Positions 43,559-51,927 of a stretch of DNA of 64,000 nt are shown here, piece by piece. Position numbers and translations under genes: made by a program. Source of the stretch: JAFGRR01 sp964563855. GTDB lineage: Bacteria > Planctomycetota > Phycisphaerae > UBA1845 > Fen-1342. The notes under the pieces were generated by a model that saw only the letters and a list, made by a program, of their open reading frames with translations, had not been told where the DNA came from and did not search any database. The DNA lies in the NCBI GenBank assembly GCA_964563855.1, contig CAZLYU010000010.1:1-64000 (forward strand), in the 5' to 3' direction. Every line of letters begins with the position of its first letter. Position 1 is the first letter of the stretch.

Positions 43559-44003
43559 CGGGTCGCTCTCCACGGTTGTCAGGGCGTTGCGCAGCCCGGA
43601 GGTGGTCTTGCAGCGTTGTAATCTGAATTACGACCTTGCATCGCGTCGTTGCGAGATCACCCTGAGAGGTTATCGCAGCGACGCGCCCCATACACTTCAG
43701 TAGCTATTTCTTGCGTGAAAACTGCTGGACGTGGAAGCATCTGCTAGTGGGCCGGAGCGCCGCCTGCTGTGTATTGAGATGTCAATGCGTTCAGGCCGGT
43801 CGGCTCAACAGGGCGGGACTAGTATCTACTAGGCCGGCTCGGAGATTCTGCAGACACCTCGTTTCAGCGGGTCATCTTTAGCGGCAACGTTGTTGGGTTG
43901 AGGCGCTTTGTCCGGGGGTTTAACGCTCGCGGGAACGGCGCAGCGATCAAAGTTCCGAAGACTGTGGATCCACGACTCTCGTCCCCTACAAGGAGCAATC
44001 CCA
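43559..44003. other. Gene-free interval upstream of dps
   Basis: About 445 bases with no supportable coding frame on either strand. It contains the perfect 14-base palindrome CTAGTATCTACTAG (43819-43832), about 170 bases before the dps start, and the palindrome CAACGTTG near 43886. It probably holds the dps promoter and its control sites; no consensus -35/-10 pair was convincing. Confidence 0.5.
43819..43832. promoter_or_regulatory. Perfect palindrome upstream of dps
   Basis: CTAGTA-TC-TACTAG, exact dyad in the dps upstream interval, AT-richer than its surroundings. Candidate operator for a dimeric regulator; no known consensus matched. Confidence 0.35.
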
Positions 44004-44558
44004 ATGAACAACTCTCCCTGGCGTCCAGCGAGCGAGATTGAGGACAACCCAATCGGTCTTCCGCGCAAAACGGCGGAAGCAATCGCTCCAGAGCTCGACA
44101 AGCACCTCGCTGCATTCTTCGTGCTCTTCCACCAGTACCAGAAGCATCACTGGCTGGTTGAAGGGCCACAATTTCGCGACATCCACCATTTCCTCGAAGA
44201 AGGCTATACCGAAATCCACAAACAGCTCGACGCCATCGCCGAGCGGATCACGGCGATTGGCGGCGTTCCAACCAGTGCGCCCGCTGCACAGGCCGAGTTG
44301 GCGTATATCAATCACGAGCCCGAAGGCATCTTCCGCATTCGCGACATGCTCGAGCGCGACCGTGCGCACGAAAAGCAAATTGCCGTCGAATTGCGCACCA
44401 CGATCAAGCTCTGCACGTCCAAAGATGATTTCGCAACTGAGACGCTGCTGAAGGGCATCCTGCTCCGCGTTGAGGATCGGGCGCACCACCTCGACCACTT
44501 CCTCGGCGAAGACTCGCTCGGACTCGCGCTCGTCAAAAACGAAGCCACCGCCGTTTAG
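44004..44558 (+). CDS. dps: Dps-family ferritin-like protein
   Basis: Mini-ferritin of 184 residues that oxidises Fe(II) with peroxide, stores iron and shields DNA. The inter-subunit ferroxidase ligands align as H49 (in HHW), H61, E65, D76 and E80 (QLDAIAERI), matching Dps H51/H63/D67/D78/E82. Start ATG 44004 with AAGGAG upstream. The N-terminal tail is not strongly basic, so DNA binding is uncertain. It ends 58 bases from the convergent photolyase gene. Confidence 0.92.
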   Translation: MNNSPWRPASEIEDNPIGLPRKTAEAIAPELDKHLAAFFVLFHQYQKHHWLVEGPQFRDIHHFLEEGYTEIHKQLDAIAERITAIGGVPTSAPAAQAELAYINHEPEGIFRIRDMLERDRAHEKQIAVELRTTIKLCTSKDDFATETLLKGILLRVEDRAHHLDHFLGEDSLGLALVKNEATAV

Positions 44559-44616
44559 TGTCTTAGGCGTTGATTGGACACGCGCTCAAAACATGTCAGT
44601 GCCGCCAGATGCACCG

Positions 44617-46203
44617 CTAGCGGGCGACAGCGCCCATACCCCACTTGCGCCGTAACCCGCTCGCCGCGTGCTTGATGTCGGACTGCTGCGATTCGCTCAG
44701 GCGGTCGAGATTCTTCAACATCATCGTCATCCGGTTGTTCTTCTCGAACCGCGCGCGATTGCGAATGAGGAAGTCCCAGTAAAACGTCGTGAATGGGCAC
44801 GCGTCATCCCCGACCTTTTCTCCGGGATCAAAGCGACAGCCCTGGCAATAGTTGCTCATACGTTTGATGTACTGCCCGCTGGCGGCGTAGGGCTTGGTGC
44901 CGACGACGCCGCCGTCGGCGTGCATCACCATGCCCAGCGTGTTGGGCAGAGTGACCCAGTCGACGGCATCGACATACATCTCGAGGTACCAGTCGCTGAT
45001 CTGGCGCGGGTGCACGCCGCTGATAAGCGCGAAGTTGCCGGTCACCATCAGCCGCTGAATGTGATGGCCGTACCCATGCTCAATGACCTGTCCGAGGCAG
45101 TCCTGCATGCATTGCATGTCGGTGTCGCCGGAGTAGTAAAAGTCGGGCAGGTCGCAGTGCTGAGCGAGTTCGTTGCGGTCGCCATACGCGGCGCCCTCGT
45201 GCCAGTACACGCCGCGAATGAACTCGCGCCAGCCCAGCAACTGGCGCACAAAGCCTTCGACGGAGTTGAGCGGCGCATCGCCGCGCTCGTACGCCTCGAC
45301 GGCGGCGTCGACCGCCTCGCGGGGGTTCAGTAGCTTCAGATTGAAACACGGGCTGAGGATCGAGTGAAACATCCACGGCTCGTCGGCCACCATGGCGTCC
45401 TGATAAGGTCCGAAGTCGGCCAAGCGATGCTTGATGAAGTGTTGCAGCGCACGTCGCGCTTGTTCACGCGTCACCGGCCAGCGGAAGGAGTCGATGCTTC
45501 CCGGGGCTTTCGGAAACTGCCGCTGAACGAGTTCGACCACGTCGCGCGTGATTTCATCGGGCTCAAAGCTCGGCGGCGATGGCGGTGACTCGCGTCGTCG
45601 ATAGCGCTCGCGATTCTGCTTATCAAAGTTCCACTCGCCGCCAACGGGCTTGCCCGACTCGGTCATCAGCACGTCGTGCGACTTGCGCATCTCGCGGTAG
45701 AAATACTCCATGACCAGGCTGCGACGCCCCGCGGCCCATTCGCTGAATTGCTGGGGCGTTGTGTAGAAGTGCGTGTCTTCGATGGCGTCGACCGGGATGT
45801 CGAGCTCGTCGCGCCAACGGCGAAACATATGCAGCACGCGCCAATCGCCGGGCCGCACCGCCGCGAGCCGCTCGGGCCTGAACTGCTTGACGGCGCGACG
45901 GACCTCGCCGTCGAATCCGCCGGTGTTGTCGGGCTCGTCGAGGCGGATGTAGTGCACGCGGAATCCGCGTTGCGCGAGTTCGAGCGCATAGTGCCGCATC
46001 GCGGAGAGAAACAGCGTGGTGCGTTGTTTGTGACTGGTGACGTGCGTCGCTTCCTCGGCGACTTCCATCATCAGTACCGCATCGCGGGATGGGTCGAGAT
46101 CTCGTAGACCCGCCGAGTCGTGATCGAGCTGATCGCCGAAGGCGACCAGCAGCGTACGGACAGCGCCGTCGACTCTGAGTTCGTCGATGTTGGCCTTTGG
46201 CAT
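44617..46203 (-). CDS. phrB: Iron-sulfur bacterial cryptochrome/photolyase (FeS-BCP)
   Basis: Flavoprotein of 528 residues of the PhrB class ((6-4) photolyases with a [4Fe-4S] cluster and ribolumazine antenna). The N-terminal antenna domain reads LLVAFGDQLDHDS. The cluster spacing CQGC then 12 residues then CP, with an upstream Cys in MQCMQDC, matches the ligand pattern C-xx-C-x12-C plus one known from Agrobacterium PhrB. The conserved GYGHHIQRLMVTGNFALISGV supports active FAD binding. Start ATG 46203 with GGAGG. Divergent from mpg across 77 bases. Confidence 0.93.
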   Translation of the reverse strand: MPKANIDELRVDGAVRTLLVAFGDQLDHDSAGLRDLDPSRDAVLMMEVAEEATHVTSHKQRTTLFLSAMRHYALELAQRGFRVHYIRLDEPDNTGGFDGEVRRAVKQFRPERLAAVRPGDWRVLHMFRRWRDELDIPVDAIEDTHFYTTPQQFSEWAAGRRSLVMEYFYREMRKSHDVLMTESGKPVGGEWNFDKQNRERYRRRESPPSPPSFEPDEITRDVVELVQRQFPKAPGSIDSFRWPVTREQARRALQHFIKHRLADFGPYQDAMVADEPWMFHSILSPCFNLKLLNPREAVDAAVEAYERGDAPLNSVEGFVRQLLGWREFIRGVYWHEGAAYGDRNELAQHCDLPDFYYSGDTDMQCMQDCLGQVIEHGYGHHIQRLMVTGNFALISGVHPRQISDWYLEMYVDAVDWVTLPNTLGMVMHADGGVVGTKPYAASGQYIKRMSNYCQGCRFDPGEKVGDDACPFTTFYWDFLIRNRARFEKNNRMTMMLKNLDRLSESQQSDIKHAASGLRRKWGMGAVAR

Positions 46204-46280
46204 CGCAGCCTCCGCTCGCAACCCGTGCTGGAACAGAGCGTAGCCGCCGGCCGTCCGAGGTGTTCGCCGCGGAGAGTGCA

Positions 46281-46901
46281 GTGTCGCGAAAACCGTTGAA
46301 GCGTCTCTATCCGCCGCTGTCGCGCGCGTTCTATGACCGCTCGCCGGCGACGGTGGCGCACGAGTTGATCGGCTGCTGGCTGGTGCGCGAGCTGGCTGGC
46401 GACCGATGCGTGGGGCGCATTGTCGAGACCGAGGCTTATCTCGCTGCGGATGACCAAGCGAGTCATTCGCATCACGGGCCGACGAAACGAAATCGCGCGA
46501 TGTTTGGGCCGCCGGGGCATGCGTATGTGTACATGATTCACGCGCGTTGGTGTCTGAATGCGGTGACGGAGGCGGACGGGGTAGGCAGTGCGGTGTTGGT
46601 GCGTGCGGTCGAGGTCGTCGCTGGTCACGCCGGGGCGCAGCACCGTCGCCCGGGCATGAAAGCCCGTGACTGGGCGCGCGGCCCGGCGCGGCTGTGCGCG
46701 GCGTTCGCGGTGGATAGAGCGTTCGACGGGCACGATCTCTGCCGCGGGCGGGAACTTTGGATTTCGGCGCGGGATTCGTTCAACTCCGGCATTTCGTCGT
46801 CGCGGCGGATCGGCATTTCCAAGGCGCGCGAGCTGGCCTTGCGCTTCTTCGAGACCGATTCGCCGTGGGTGTCCGGGCCGAAGCAGCTTTATGATCGATG
46901 A
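46281..46901 (+). CDS. mpg: 3-methyladenine DNA glycosylase (AAG/MPG family)
   Basis: Base-excision repair glycosylase of 206 residues that removes alkylated purines. Family motifs: AHELIGCWLVRE, the catalytic Glu in GRIVETEAY, GPTKRNRAMFGPPGHAYVYMIHARWCLNAVT, and GPARLCAAF. Start GTG 46281 with GGAG seven bases upstream. It shares the short intergenic region with the photolyase, so the two repair genes may be co-controlled. Confidence 0.93.
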   Translation: MSRKPLKRLYPPLSRAFYDRSPATVAHELIGCWLVRELAGDRCVGRIVETEAYLAADDQASHSHHGPTKRNRAMFGPPGHAYVYMIHARWCLNAVTEADGVGSAVLVRAVEVVAGHAGAQHRRPGMKARDWARGPARLCAAFAVDRAFDGHDLCRGRELWISARDSFNSGISSSRRIGISKARELALRFFETDSPWVSGPKQLYDR

Positions 46902-47255
46902 TTTTGGGGCAGTTGGATTGATTGGATTTAAGTATCTTGAGGTTCTACGTTTACGTTCTTGACACGTTCCGCGGATTCGGTTCGCGGACGGGCGGCGAAC
47001 ACGATCTTCACGGCCCACAGTGGAAATCAGGGCGGATGGCAAATACCCTTTAGTCGCAATCGAGAAAATCGTGCATGTCGGGCAGCGTAGCCGACGTGTC
47101 ACGCAAACTCAGCGGTGCGCCGGACGTCAAATAACCCGGCTGGCTCGCGACGAAGGTGTAGCCTCGGCGGCTGCATCCCCCGGCGCACCGCCTTTTTCCT
47201 TTCCAAACGCTTCAACGGGCCGCGAGAAGCGCTCAGCAGTGACAGGGAGAGACTG
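46902..47255. other. Gene-free interval between mpg and an SDR gene
   Basis: About 354 bases without a convincing frame. The left part (46902-46970) is AT-rich for this genome and has three ACGTT repeats (46947, 46953, 46964) around a TTGACA (46959-46964), then the small hairpin CCGCG/CGCGG. No good -10 is seen 16-18 bases on. Probably the promoter region for the rightward SDR/heme genes, which are transcribed with short gaps from 47256 on. Confidence 0.4.
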
Positions 47256-48008
47256 ATGGGAGACGAACGCGCAGCGGCGTATCTGGTTATTGGCGGCGCC
47301 GGGGGTATCGGCTCCGCCACCGTGAAGAAACTGAGTGATCGCGGCGCGAAGGTGGCGATCGCGTCGCGCCGCAGCGACGCCGTCGAACGCTTCGCGGATG
47401 AAGTCGGCGCCGAGGCGTTAACGCTCGACGCCCGAGATTTTGACGCGGTTGAAAGCTGCGTGCATCAAGCCCACGAAAAGCTGGGCGGCCTCACCGGCGT
47501 GGCTTGCCTCGCGGGTTCGATTGTGCTCAAGCCCGCTCACATCTGCACCTTGCAAGACCTCGAAGACGCGTTGCAAACCAACGTGCACACCGCGTTCGCC
47601 ACCGTGCGCGCTGCTGCAAAGCAACTGCGTGATCGTGGCGGCTCGGTCGTTTTGATGTCGTCGGTTGCGGCGCGGACCGGTTTGCCGAATCACGAAGTCA
47701 TCGCCGCCGCCAAGGGCGCCGTGGAGGGGCTCACGCGGGCGGCCGCCGCAACTTATGCGGGTCAGCAATTGCGGGTCAACGCGGTGGCGCCGGGATTGGT
47801 CGATACGCCGCTGAGCAGCCAGATCACCGGCAACGCAACCGCGCTGAAAGCATCGCAAGCGATGCATCCGTTGGGGAGGATCGGTGGGCCCGACGAAATC
47901 GCCGCTGTCATCGACTGGCTGTTGAGCGACGCCAGCGGCTGGGTCACGGGGCAGGTCATGAGCGTGGACGGCGGATTGTCGACATTGCACGGCAAGCCGA
48001 AGGTGTAG
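47256..48008 (+). CDS. SDR-family protein lacking the catalytic Tyr
   Basis: Rossmann SDR of 250 residues. GGAGGIGSATV is the cofactor motif and NVHTAFATVRAA the active Asn region. SSVAARTGLPNH then EVIAAAKGAVEG aligns with S...YxxxK, but Tyr is replaced by Ile (IAAAK), while Lys remains. The C-terminal WVTGQVMSVDGGLSTL is standard. Start ATG 47256 with AGGGAGAG. It may bind cofactor without normal SDR catalysis, or the substrate may supply the group. It precedes the DUF2867 gene by 12 bases. Confidence 0.85.
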   Translation: MGDERAAAYLVIGGAGGIGSATVKKLSDRGAKVAIASRRSDAVERFADEVGAEALTLDARDFDAVESCVHQAHEKLGGLTGVACLAGSIVLKPAHICTLQDLEDALQTNVHTAFATVRAAAKQLRDRGGSVVLMSSVAARTGLPNHEVIAAAKGAVEGLTRAAAATYAGQQLRVNAVAPGLVDTPLSSQITGNATALKASQAMHPLGRIGGPDEIAAVIDWLLSDASGWVTGQVMSVDGGLSTLHGKPKV

Positions 48009-48020
48009 ACCATCGGCAGT

Positions 48021-49520
48021 GTGGACCACGGCAAGCCCATCTTTCTCACCGGCGCGACTGGCTACGTCGGTGGGCGTCTCGCGCCGCGACTGCTGAGCGA
48101 AGGCTGGCGGGTTCGATGCCTGGCGCGCAGTCCGCGCAAACTGAACAACCGGTTCTGGTCAGAGCACGGTAACGTTGAGGTCGTTGCCGGCAGCGCGAAC
48201 GATTCGGCTACGCTTGCCGAAGCGATGCGCGGTTGCGGCGTCGCATACTTCCTGATGCACTCGATGGAGAGCAGCGGCGACGCCTTTCGCGATCGCGATC
48301 GTCGTTTGGCCGAGACATTTGCGACCGCGGCGGCCGAGGCGGGCGTCGAGCGCATCATCTATCTCGGCGGGCTGGGCGAAGAGGGGCCCGACCTCAGCGA
48401 ACACCTGCGCTCGCGTCGCGAAGTGGCTGAAGTGTTGGCGGCGGGGAAGGTTCCCGTGACCACGTTGCGGGCGGCGATCATCATCGGCTCGGGGTCGGCG
48501 TCGTTCGAAATTCTTCGCTATCTGACCGAGCGGCTGCCGATCATGGTGACCCCGCGATGGGTAAGCACCGAGTGTCAGCCGATCGCGATTCGCGACATCC
48601 TGCGCTATCTGGTGTTGGCGCTGCACACACCCGCCACCACGGGCAAGACGCTCGATGTCGGCGGTCCCGATATCTTGACCTATCGCGAACTCATGCAGAT
48701 CACGGCGGAGGCGATCGGACTGCGACGACGCCTCATCATCCCCGTCAATGTGCTCACGCCGACGCTGAGCTCGTGGTGGATACATCTGATTACGCCGGTG
48801 AATCACCGCATCGCGCGGCCGCTGGCGGAAGGGCTCCGCAATCGCGTCGTGTGTCGCGACGACGAAGCCGTTCGGCTGATGCCGTTCGAGCGATTGCCAA
48901 CCCGTGAAGCCATTCGGCTGGCCATCGGCAAGTTGCGACGGCGCGATCTGGAGACGTGGTGGTCGGACGCGGGCCCCGTCGCTGGCGATCCGGATTGGTC
49001 GGGCGGCAAAGTGTTCAGTGATCGGCGGCGGACCTTCGTCAAAGCGGCCCCGGCGGAGGTCTTTCGCGCGATCTCCCGTCTCGGCGGCAAGCACGGATAC
49101 TTCGGCAGCGACGTGCTGTGGCAACTACGCGGGCTCATCGATCAGGTGCTCGGCGGCCCTGGGCTGCGACGCGGGCGTCGGGACGCCGAGGAGATCGGCT
49201 TCGGCGATGCGCTCGACTTTTGGCGCGTCACCGAGGTGACGCCCGATCGATCATTGGGCTTGAAAGCGGAGATGAAGCTGCCCGGCGAGGCGTATCTGAG
49301 CTTCTCCATCGCGCCAAACGCCGACGACCCTAACCGCTGCACGCTCACGCAGGTGGCCACGTTCAAGCCGCACGGGTTGATGGGACTGCTCTACTGGTTG
49401 CTGGTCACGCCGATGCATGGCGTGGTGTTCACGCAAATGCTGCAAGGCCTGCGCCGCCGGGCGGAATCGCAAGCGAGCAATGCGGCGGCCGGTCGGGGGG
49501 CGTCGGCAGTAATAAATTGA
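48021..49520 (+). CDS. NAD(P)-binding SDR with C-terminal DUF2867
   Basis: Protein of 499 residues. The N-terminal atypical/extended SDR half (about 1-300) opens with FLTGATGYVGGRLAPRLL and has YLGGLGEEG. The C-terminal half (about 335-490; VFSDRRRTFVKAAPAEVFRAISRLGGKHGYFGSDVLW, LLYWLLVTPMHGVVFTQMLQGL) is the DUF2867 START-like domain. Similar proteins often sit beside photolyase genes in other bacteria, to my knowledge. Start GTG 48021, no strong ribosome site, so coupling to the upstream SDR is likely. Confidence 0.87.
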   Translation: MDHGKPIFLTGATGYVGGRLAPRLLSEGWRVRCLARSPRKLNNRFWSEHGNVEVVAGSANDSATLAEAMRGCGVAYFLMHSMESSGDAFRDRDRRLAETFATAAAEAGVERIIYLGGLGEEGPDLSEHLRSRREVAEVLAAGKVPVTTLRAAIIIGSGSASFEILRYLTERLPIMVTPRWVSTECQPIAIRDILRYLVLALHTPATTGKTLDVGGPDILTYRELMQITAEAIGLRRRLIIPVNVLTPTLSSWWIHLITPVNHRIARPLAEGLRNRVVCRDDEAVRLMPFERLPTREAIRLAIGKLRRRDLETWWSDAGPVAGDPDWSGGKVFSDRRRTFVKAAPAEVFRAISRLGGKHGYFGSDVLWQLRGLIDQVLGGPGLRRGRRDAEEIGFGDALDFWRVTEVTPDRSLGLKAEMKLPGEAYLSFSIAPNADDPNRCTLTQVATFKPHGLMGLLYWLLVTPMHGVVFTQMLQGLRRRAESQASNAAAGRGASAVIN

Positions 49521-49545
49521 CATCAAAAGCGTCGGGATTTAAGCT
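49517..49545 (+). promoter_or_regulatory. Possible internal promoter before the hemH-hemA fusion
   Basis: TTGACA (49517-49522), 17 bases, TAAGCT (49540-49545, three of six). The perfect -35 overlaps the stop of the previous gene. If used, transcription would begin near 49552 and translation at a later start. Confidence 0.3.
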
Positions 49546-49551
49546 TTTGCT

Positions 49552-51927
49552 TTGGCGACGATTGATGGATACGGCTCCGCCGTTTCGCCTGCTGCGAGAA
49601 GAGTTGCCGTGCTGCTCCGATTTGCCTCGTCCCCAACCCACCTCCGACCGAATGCAACGATTGACGACGGACGACCGCGGCTTCGCGGCGTGATGCTGGT
49701 CAATGTCGGTACGCCGGACAGTGCTTCGGTAAACGACGTCCGGGCCTACCTCTCGGAGTTTCTGGCGGACCCGGCGGTCATTCAATTGCCGCTGCTGATG
49801 CGTTGGATGCAACGCCCGCTCGCCCGTCTGATCGCCAGTCGCCGCGCCGCCGAATCCGCGGAGAAGTATCGCGAGGTGTGGACCGACCGCGGCTCGCCGC
49901 TCCGCGCGATCATGGAGGATCAGGCGGCGGCGCTCCGGTCGCTCTTGCCGAGCGACACGTCGGTGCGCATTGCGATGCGGTACGGCTCGCCGAGCATCCC
50001 CAGCGTGCTGGAGCAGTTGGTGCGTGACGGCGTCGAGGATCTGACCGTCATTCCGATGTACCCCCACTACAGCGGCACGACCACGGGCACGGTGGTCCAA
50101 GAGCTTTATCGGGCCATTAAACAGAGCAGCGCCCACGTCAACGTCACGCTGCGGACGAGTTGGTACGACGATGTCGGCTACGTCAACGCTCAGGCCCGCT
50201 GCATCGCCGAGTTCGTCGCCGCTAATCAGCTCGATCCGAACGACACGCTGCTCATGTTTTCAGCGCACGGCCTGCCCGTGAGCTACATCAAGCGCGGCGA
50301 TCCTTATGACCGGCACATTCAGACCTCGGTCCGCCTGGTGACGCAGCGGCTCGGTTGGCCCGAAGACCGCATGACGCTGGCGTATCAAAGCCGCATGGGC
50401 CCGGCCGAGTGGCTGCAACCCTACGCCGAAGACATGTTGCCCGACCTGGCGCGGCGCGGCGAGAAGCGCGTGCTGTGCGTGCCGATCAGCTTTGTCACCG
50501 ACTGCCTCGAAACCCTCGAAGAAATCGCGCTGCGCTATCGGGCCGACTTCGCGAAGCTCGGCGGCGAGTTGTTCGTCACGCCGGCGATGAACACCCATGA
50601 GCAGTTCATCACCGCACTGCGCAACCTGACGCAGCGCGGCCCGCGGCCGGTCACCGGCTTCGACGAGAAGACGCCCCCGCTGCTCAAGCAACGACCACGC
50701 GCCGTGATACCGCAGCGCGGCCTTCAGCGGTTTCTGATGATGGGCGTGTCGCTGCGCAACCGCATCGGCCCCGGCGACGGGCCGACGTTGCAACACGCCG
50801 ACGCGGAATCGCTGCTCTGCGTCAAAAAGCCGCAAGAAGCAGTGCAGCCGCTGCTGGCTGACCTGAAGCGGCAGGGACTGATTTCTGAGGGCCTGATCTG
50901 GAACACCTGCCAGCGGTTCGAGTTTTTTGGTTGGCTCGAACCGTCGTCCGATGGTGATGAGGCCTGCGTCGTGAGAGACGTGCGCAGTGCGCTGTTTGGC
51001 GAGCACGCCGGCGCGCCCGAGATCAACGTGCTGTTCGGCGCCGACGCCTGGCGGCATCTCACGCGCACCGCGGCCGGGCTCAACAGCGGCCTCCCCGGCG
51101 ACCGCGACGTCCTCGAACAGCTCAGCGCGGCGCAACAGACCGCCGAGCGCGCCGGGACCGCCGGCGAACGCGTTCAGCGACTCGTCGACGAAGCCCGCAG
51201 CACCGCCGACGCCGTCAAACGTGAGACCGATTGGGGCCTGGTCGATCCCGGCTATTGCTATGCGGCGCTGCAGCGGTTGCGCGGCGAGTGGGGCACGCGT
51301 TTCACCAACAGCCGCCACGTGGTCGTCGGCGGCTCGACGACGTCGCGGTCGCTCCTGCAGACGTTGTTCGCCGACTTCGGTGTCAACGAACGCGACGCGA
51401 CACTGGTCTACCGCAGTCACCAAGGCGGTCAGACCAAATTGCTGCGGAAAGCGATCGGCAACGGGCGCCGCGTACGCACCGATGCGTACGACAGCCGCGA
51501 GGCGCTGCAGGCCATGGCCGACGCCGACTTCCTGTACTTCGGCATCGATCGTGCAGAGCCGGTGTTGACGCGAGAGATGCTGGAGAGGCTCTGCGATACC
51601 TCGCAACACCCGTTGACGATCGTCGACTTCAACACGAACGGCAGCACCGCGGGCCTGGCCGACGTTGCGGGCGTTACGCTGATCGATGCCGCGCGGCTCG
51701 AGCAGGAGACGCAGGTCTACGCCGATCGCGTCAGCAGTCAGCCCGAGTTCGCGCGGTATGTGAAGACCGCCGACGCGTGGCTGAGCGCCAAAGCGCCCGA
51801 CGACGCCCAGCCCGAGCTCGCGCTGCCGTGTCTGGCGGACGCCGGGCGTGATGCGAAACCCCATTGCAGCGAGTGTGGCCGCGCCGTGCGCAGCGTGCTG
51901 TCGCCGACGGAAAGCCTGAGCCGATGA
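49552..51927 (+). CDS. Ferrochelatase fused to a glutamyl-tRNA-reductase-like module
   Basis: One uninterrupted frame of up to 791 residues. Residues about 45-385 are ferrochelatase/coproporphyrin ferrochelatase (HemH): MLVNVGTPDS, MRYGSPSI, catalytic His239 in SAHGLP and Glu320 in DCLETLEE. Residues about 394-770 follow GluTR (HemA): SLRNRIGPGD, catalytic Cys453 in NTCQRFE, PGDRDVLEQLSAAQQTAERAG, VKRETDWG, and a Rossmann segment at 589 (HVVVGGSTTSR). The usual DxAVPRD motif is replaced by VDFNTNGS. GluTR makes glutamate-1-semialdehyde; HemH inserts iron. Start uncertain: TTG 49552, GTG 49609 or GTG/ATG 49690/49693. Stop overlaps the HemN start. Confidence 0.9.
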   Translation: MATIDGYGSAVSPAARRVAVLLRFASSPTHLRPNATIDDGRPRLRGVMLVNVGTPDSASVNDVRAYLSEFLADPAVIQLPLLMRWMQRPLARLIASRRAAESAEKYREVWTDRGSPLRAIMEDQAAALRSLLPSDTSVRIAMRYGSPSIPSVLEQLVRDGVEDLTVIPMYPHYSGTTTGTVVQELYRAIKQSSAHVNVTLRTSWYDDVGYVNAQARCIAEFVAANQLDPNDTLLMFSAHGLPVSYIKRGDPYDRHIQTSVRLVTQRLGWPEDRMTLAYQSRMGPAEWLQPYAEDMLPDLARRGEKRVLCVPISFVTDCLETLEEIALRYRADFAKLGGELFVTPAMNTHEQFITALRNLTQRGPRPVTGFDEKTPPLLKQRPRAVIPQRGLQRFLMMGVSLRNRIGPGDGPTLQHADAESLLCVKKPQEAVQPLLADLKRQGLISEGLIWNTCQRFEFFGWLEPSSDGDEACVVRDVRSALFGEHAGAPEINVLFGADAWRHLTRTAAGLNSGLPGDRDVLEQLSAAQQTAERAGTAGERVQRLVDEARSTADAVKRETDWGLVDPGYCYAALQRLRGEWGTRFTNSRHVVVGGSTTSRSLLQTLFADFGVNERDATLVYRSHQGGQTKLLRKAIGNGRRVRTDAYDSREALQAMADADFLYFGIDRAEPVLTREMLERLCDTSQHPLTIVDFNTNGSTAGLADVAGVTLIDAARLEQETQVYADRVSSQPEFARYVKTADAWLSAKAPDDAQPELALPCLADAGRDAKPHCSECGRAVRSVLSPTESLSR

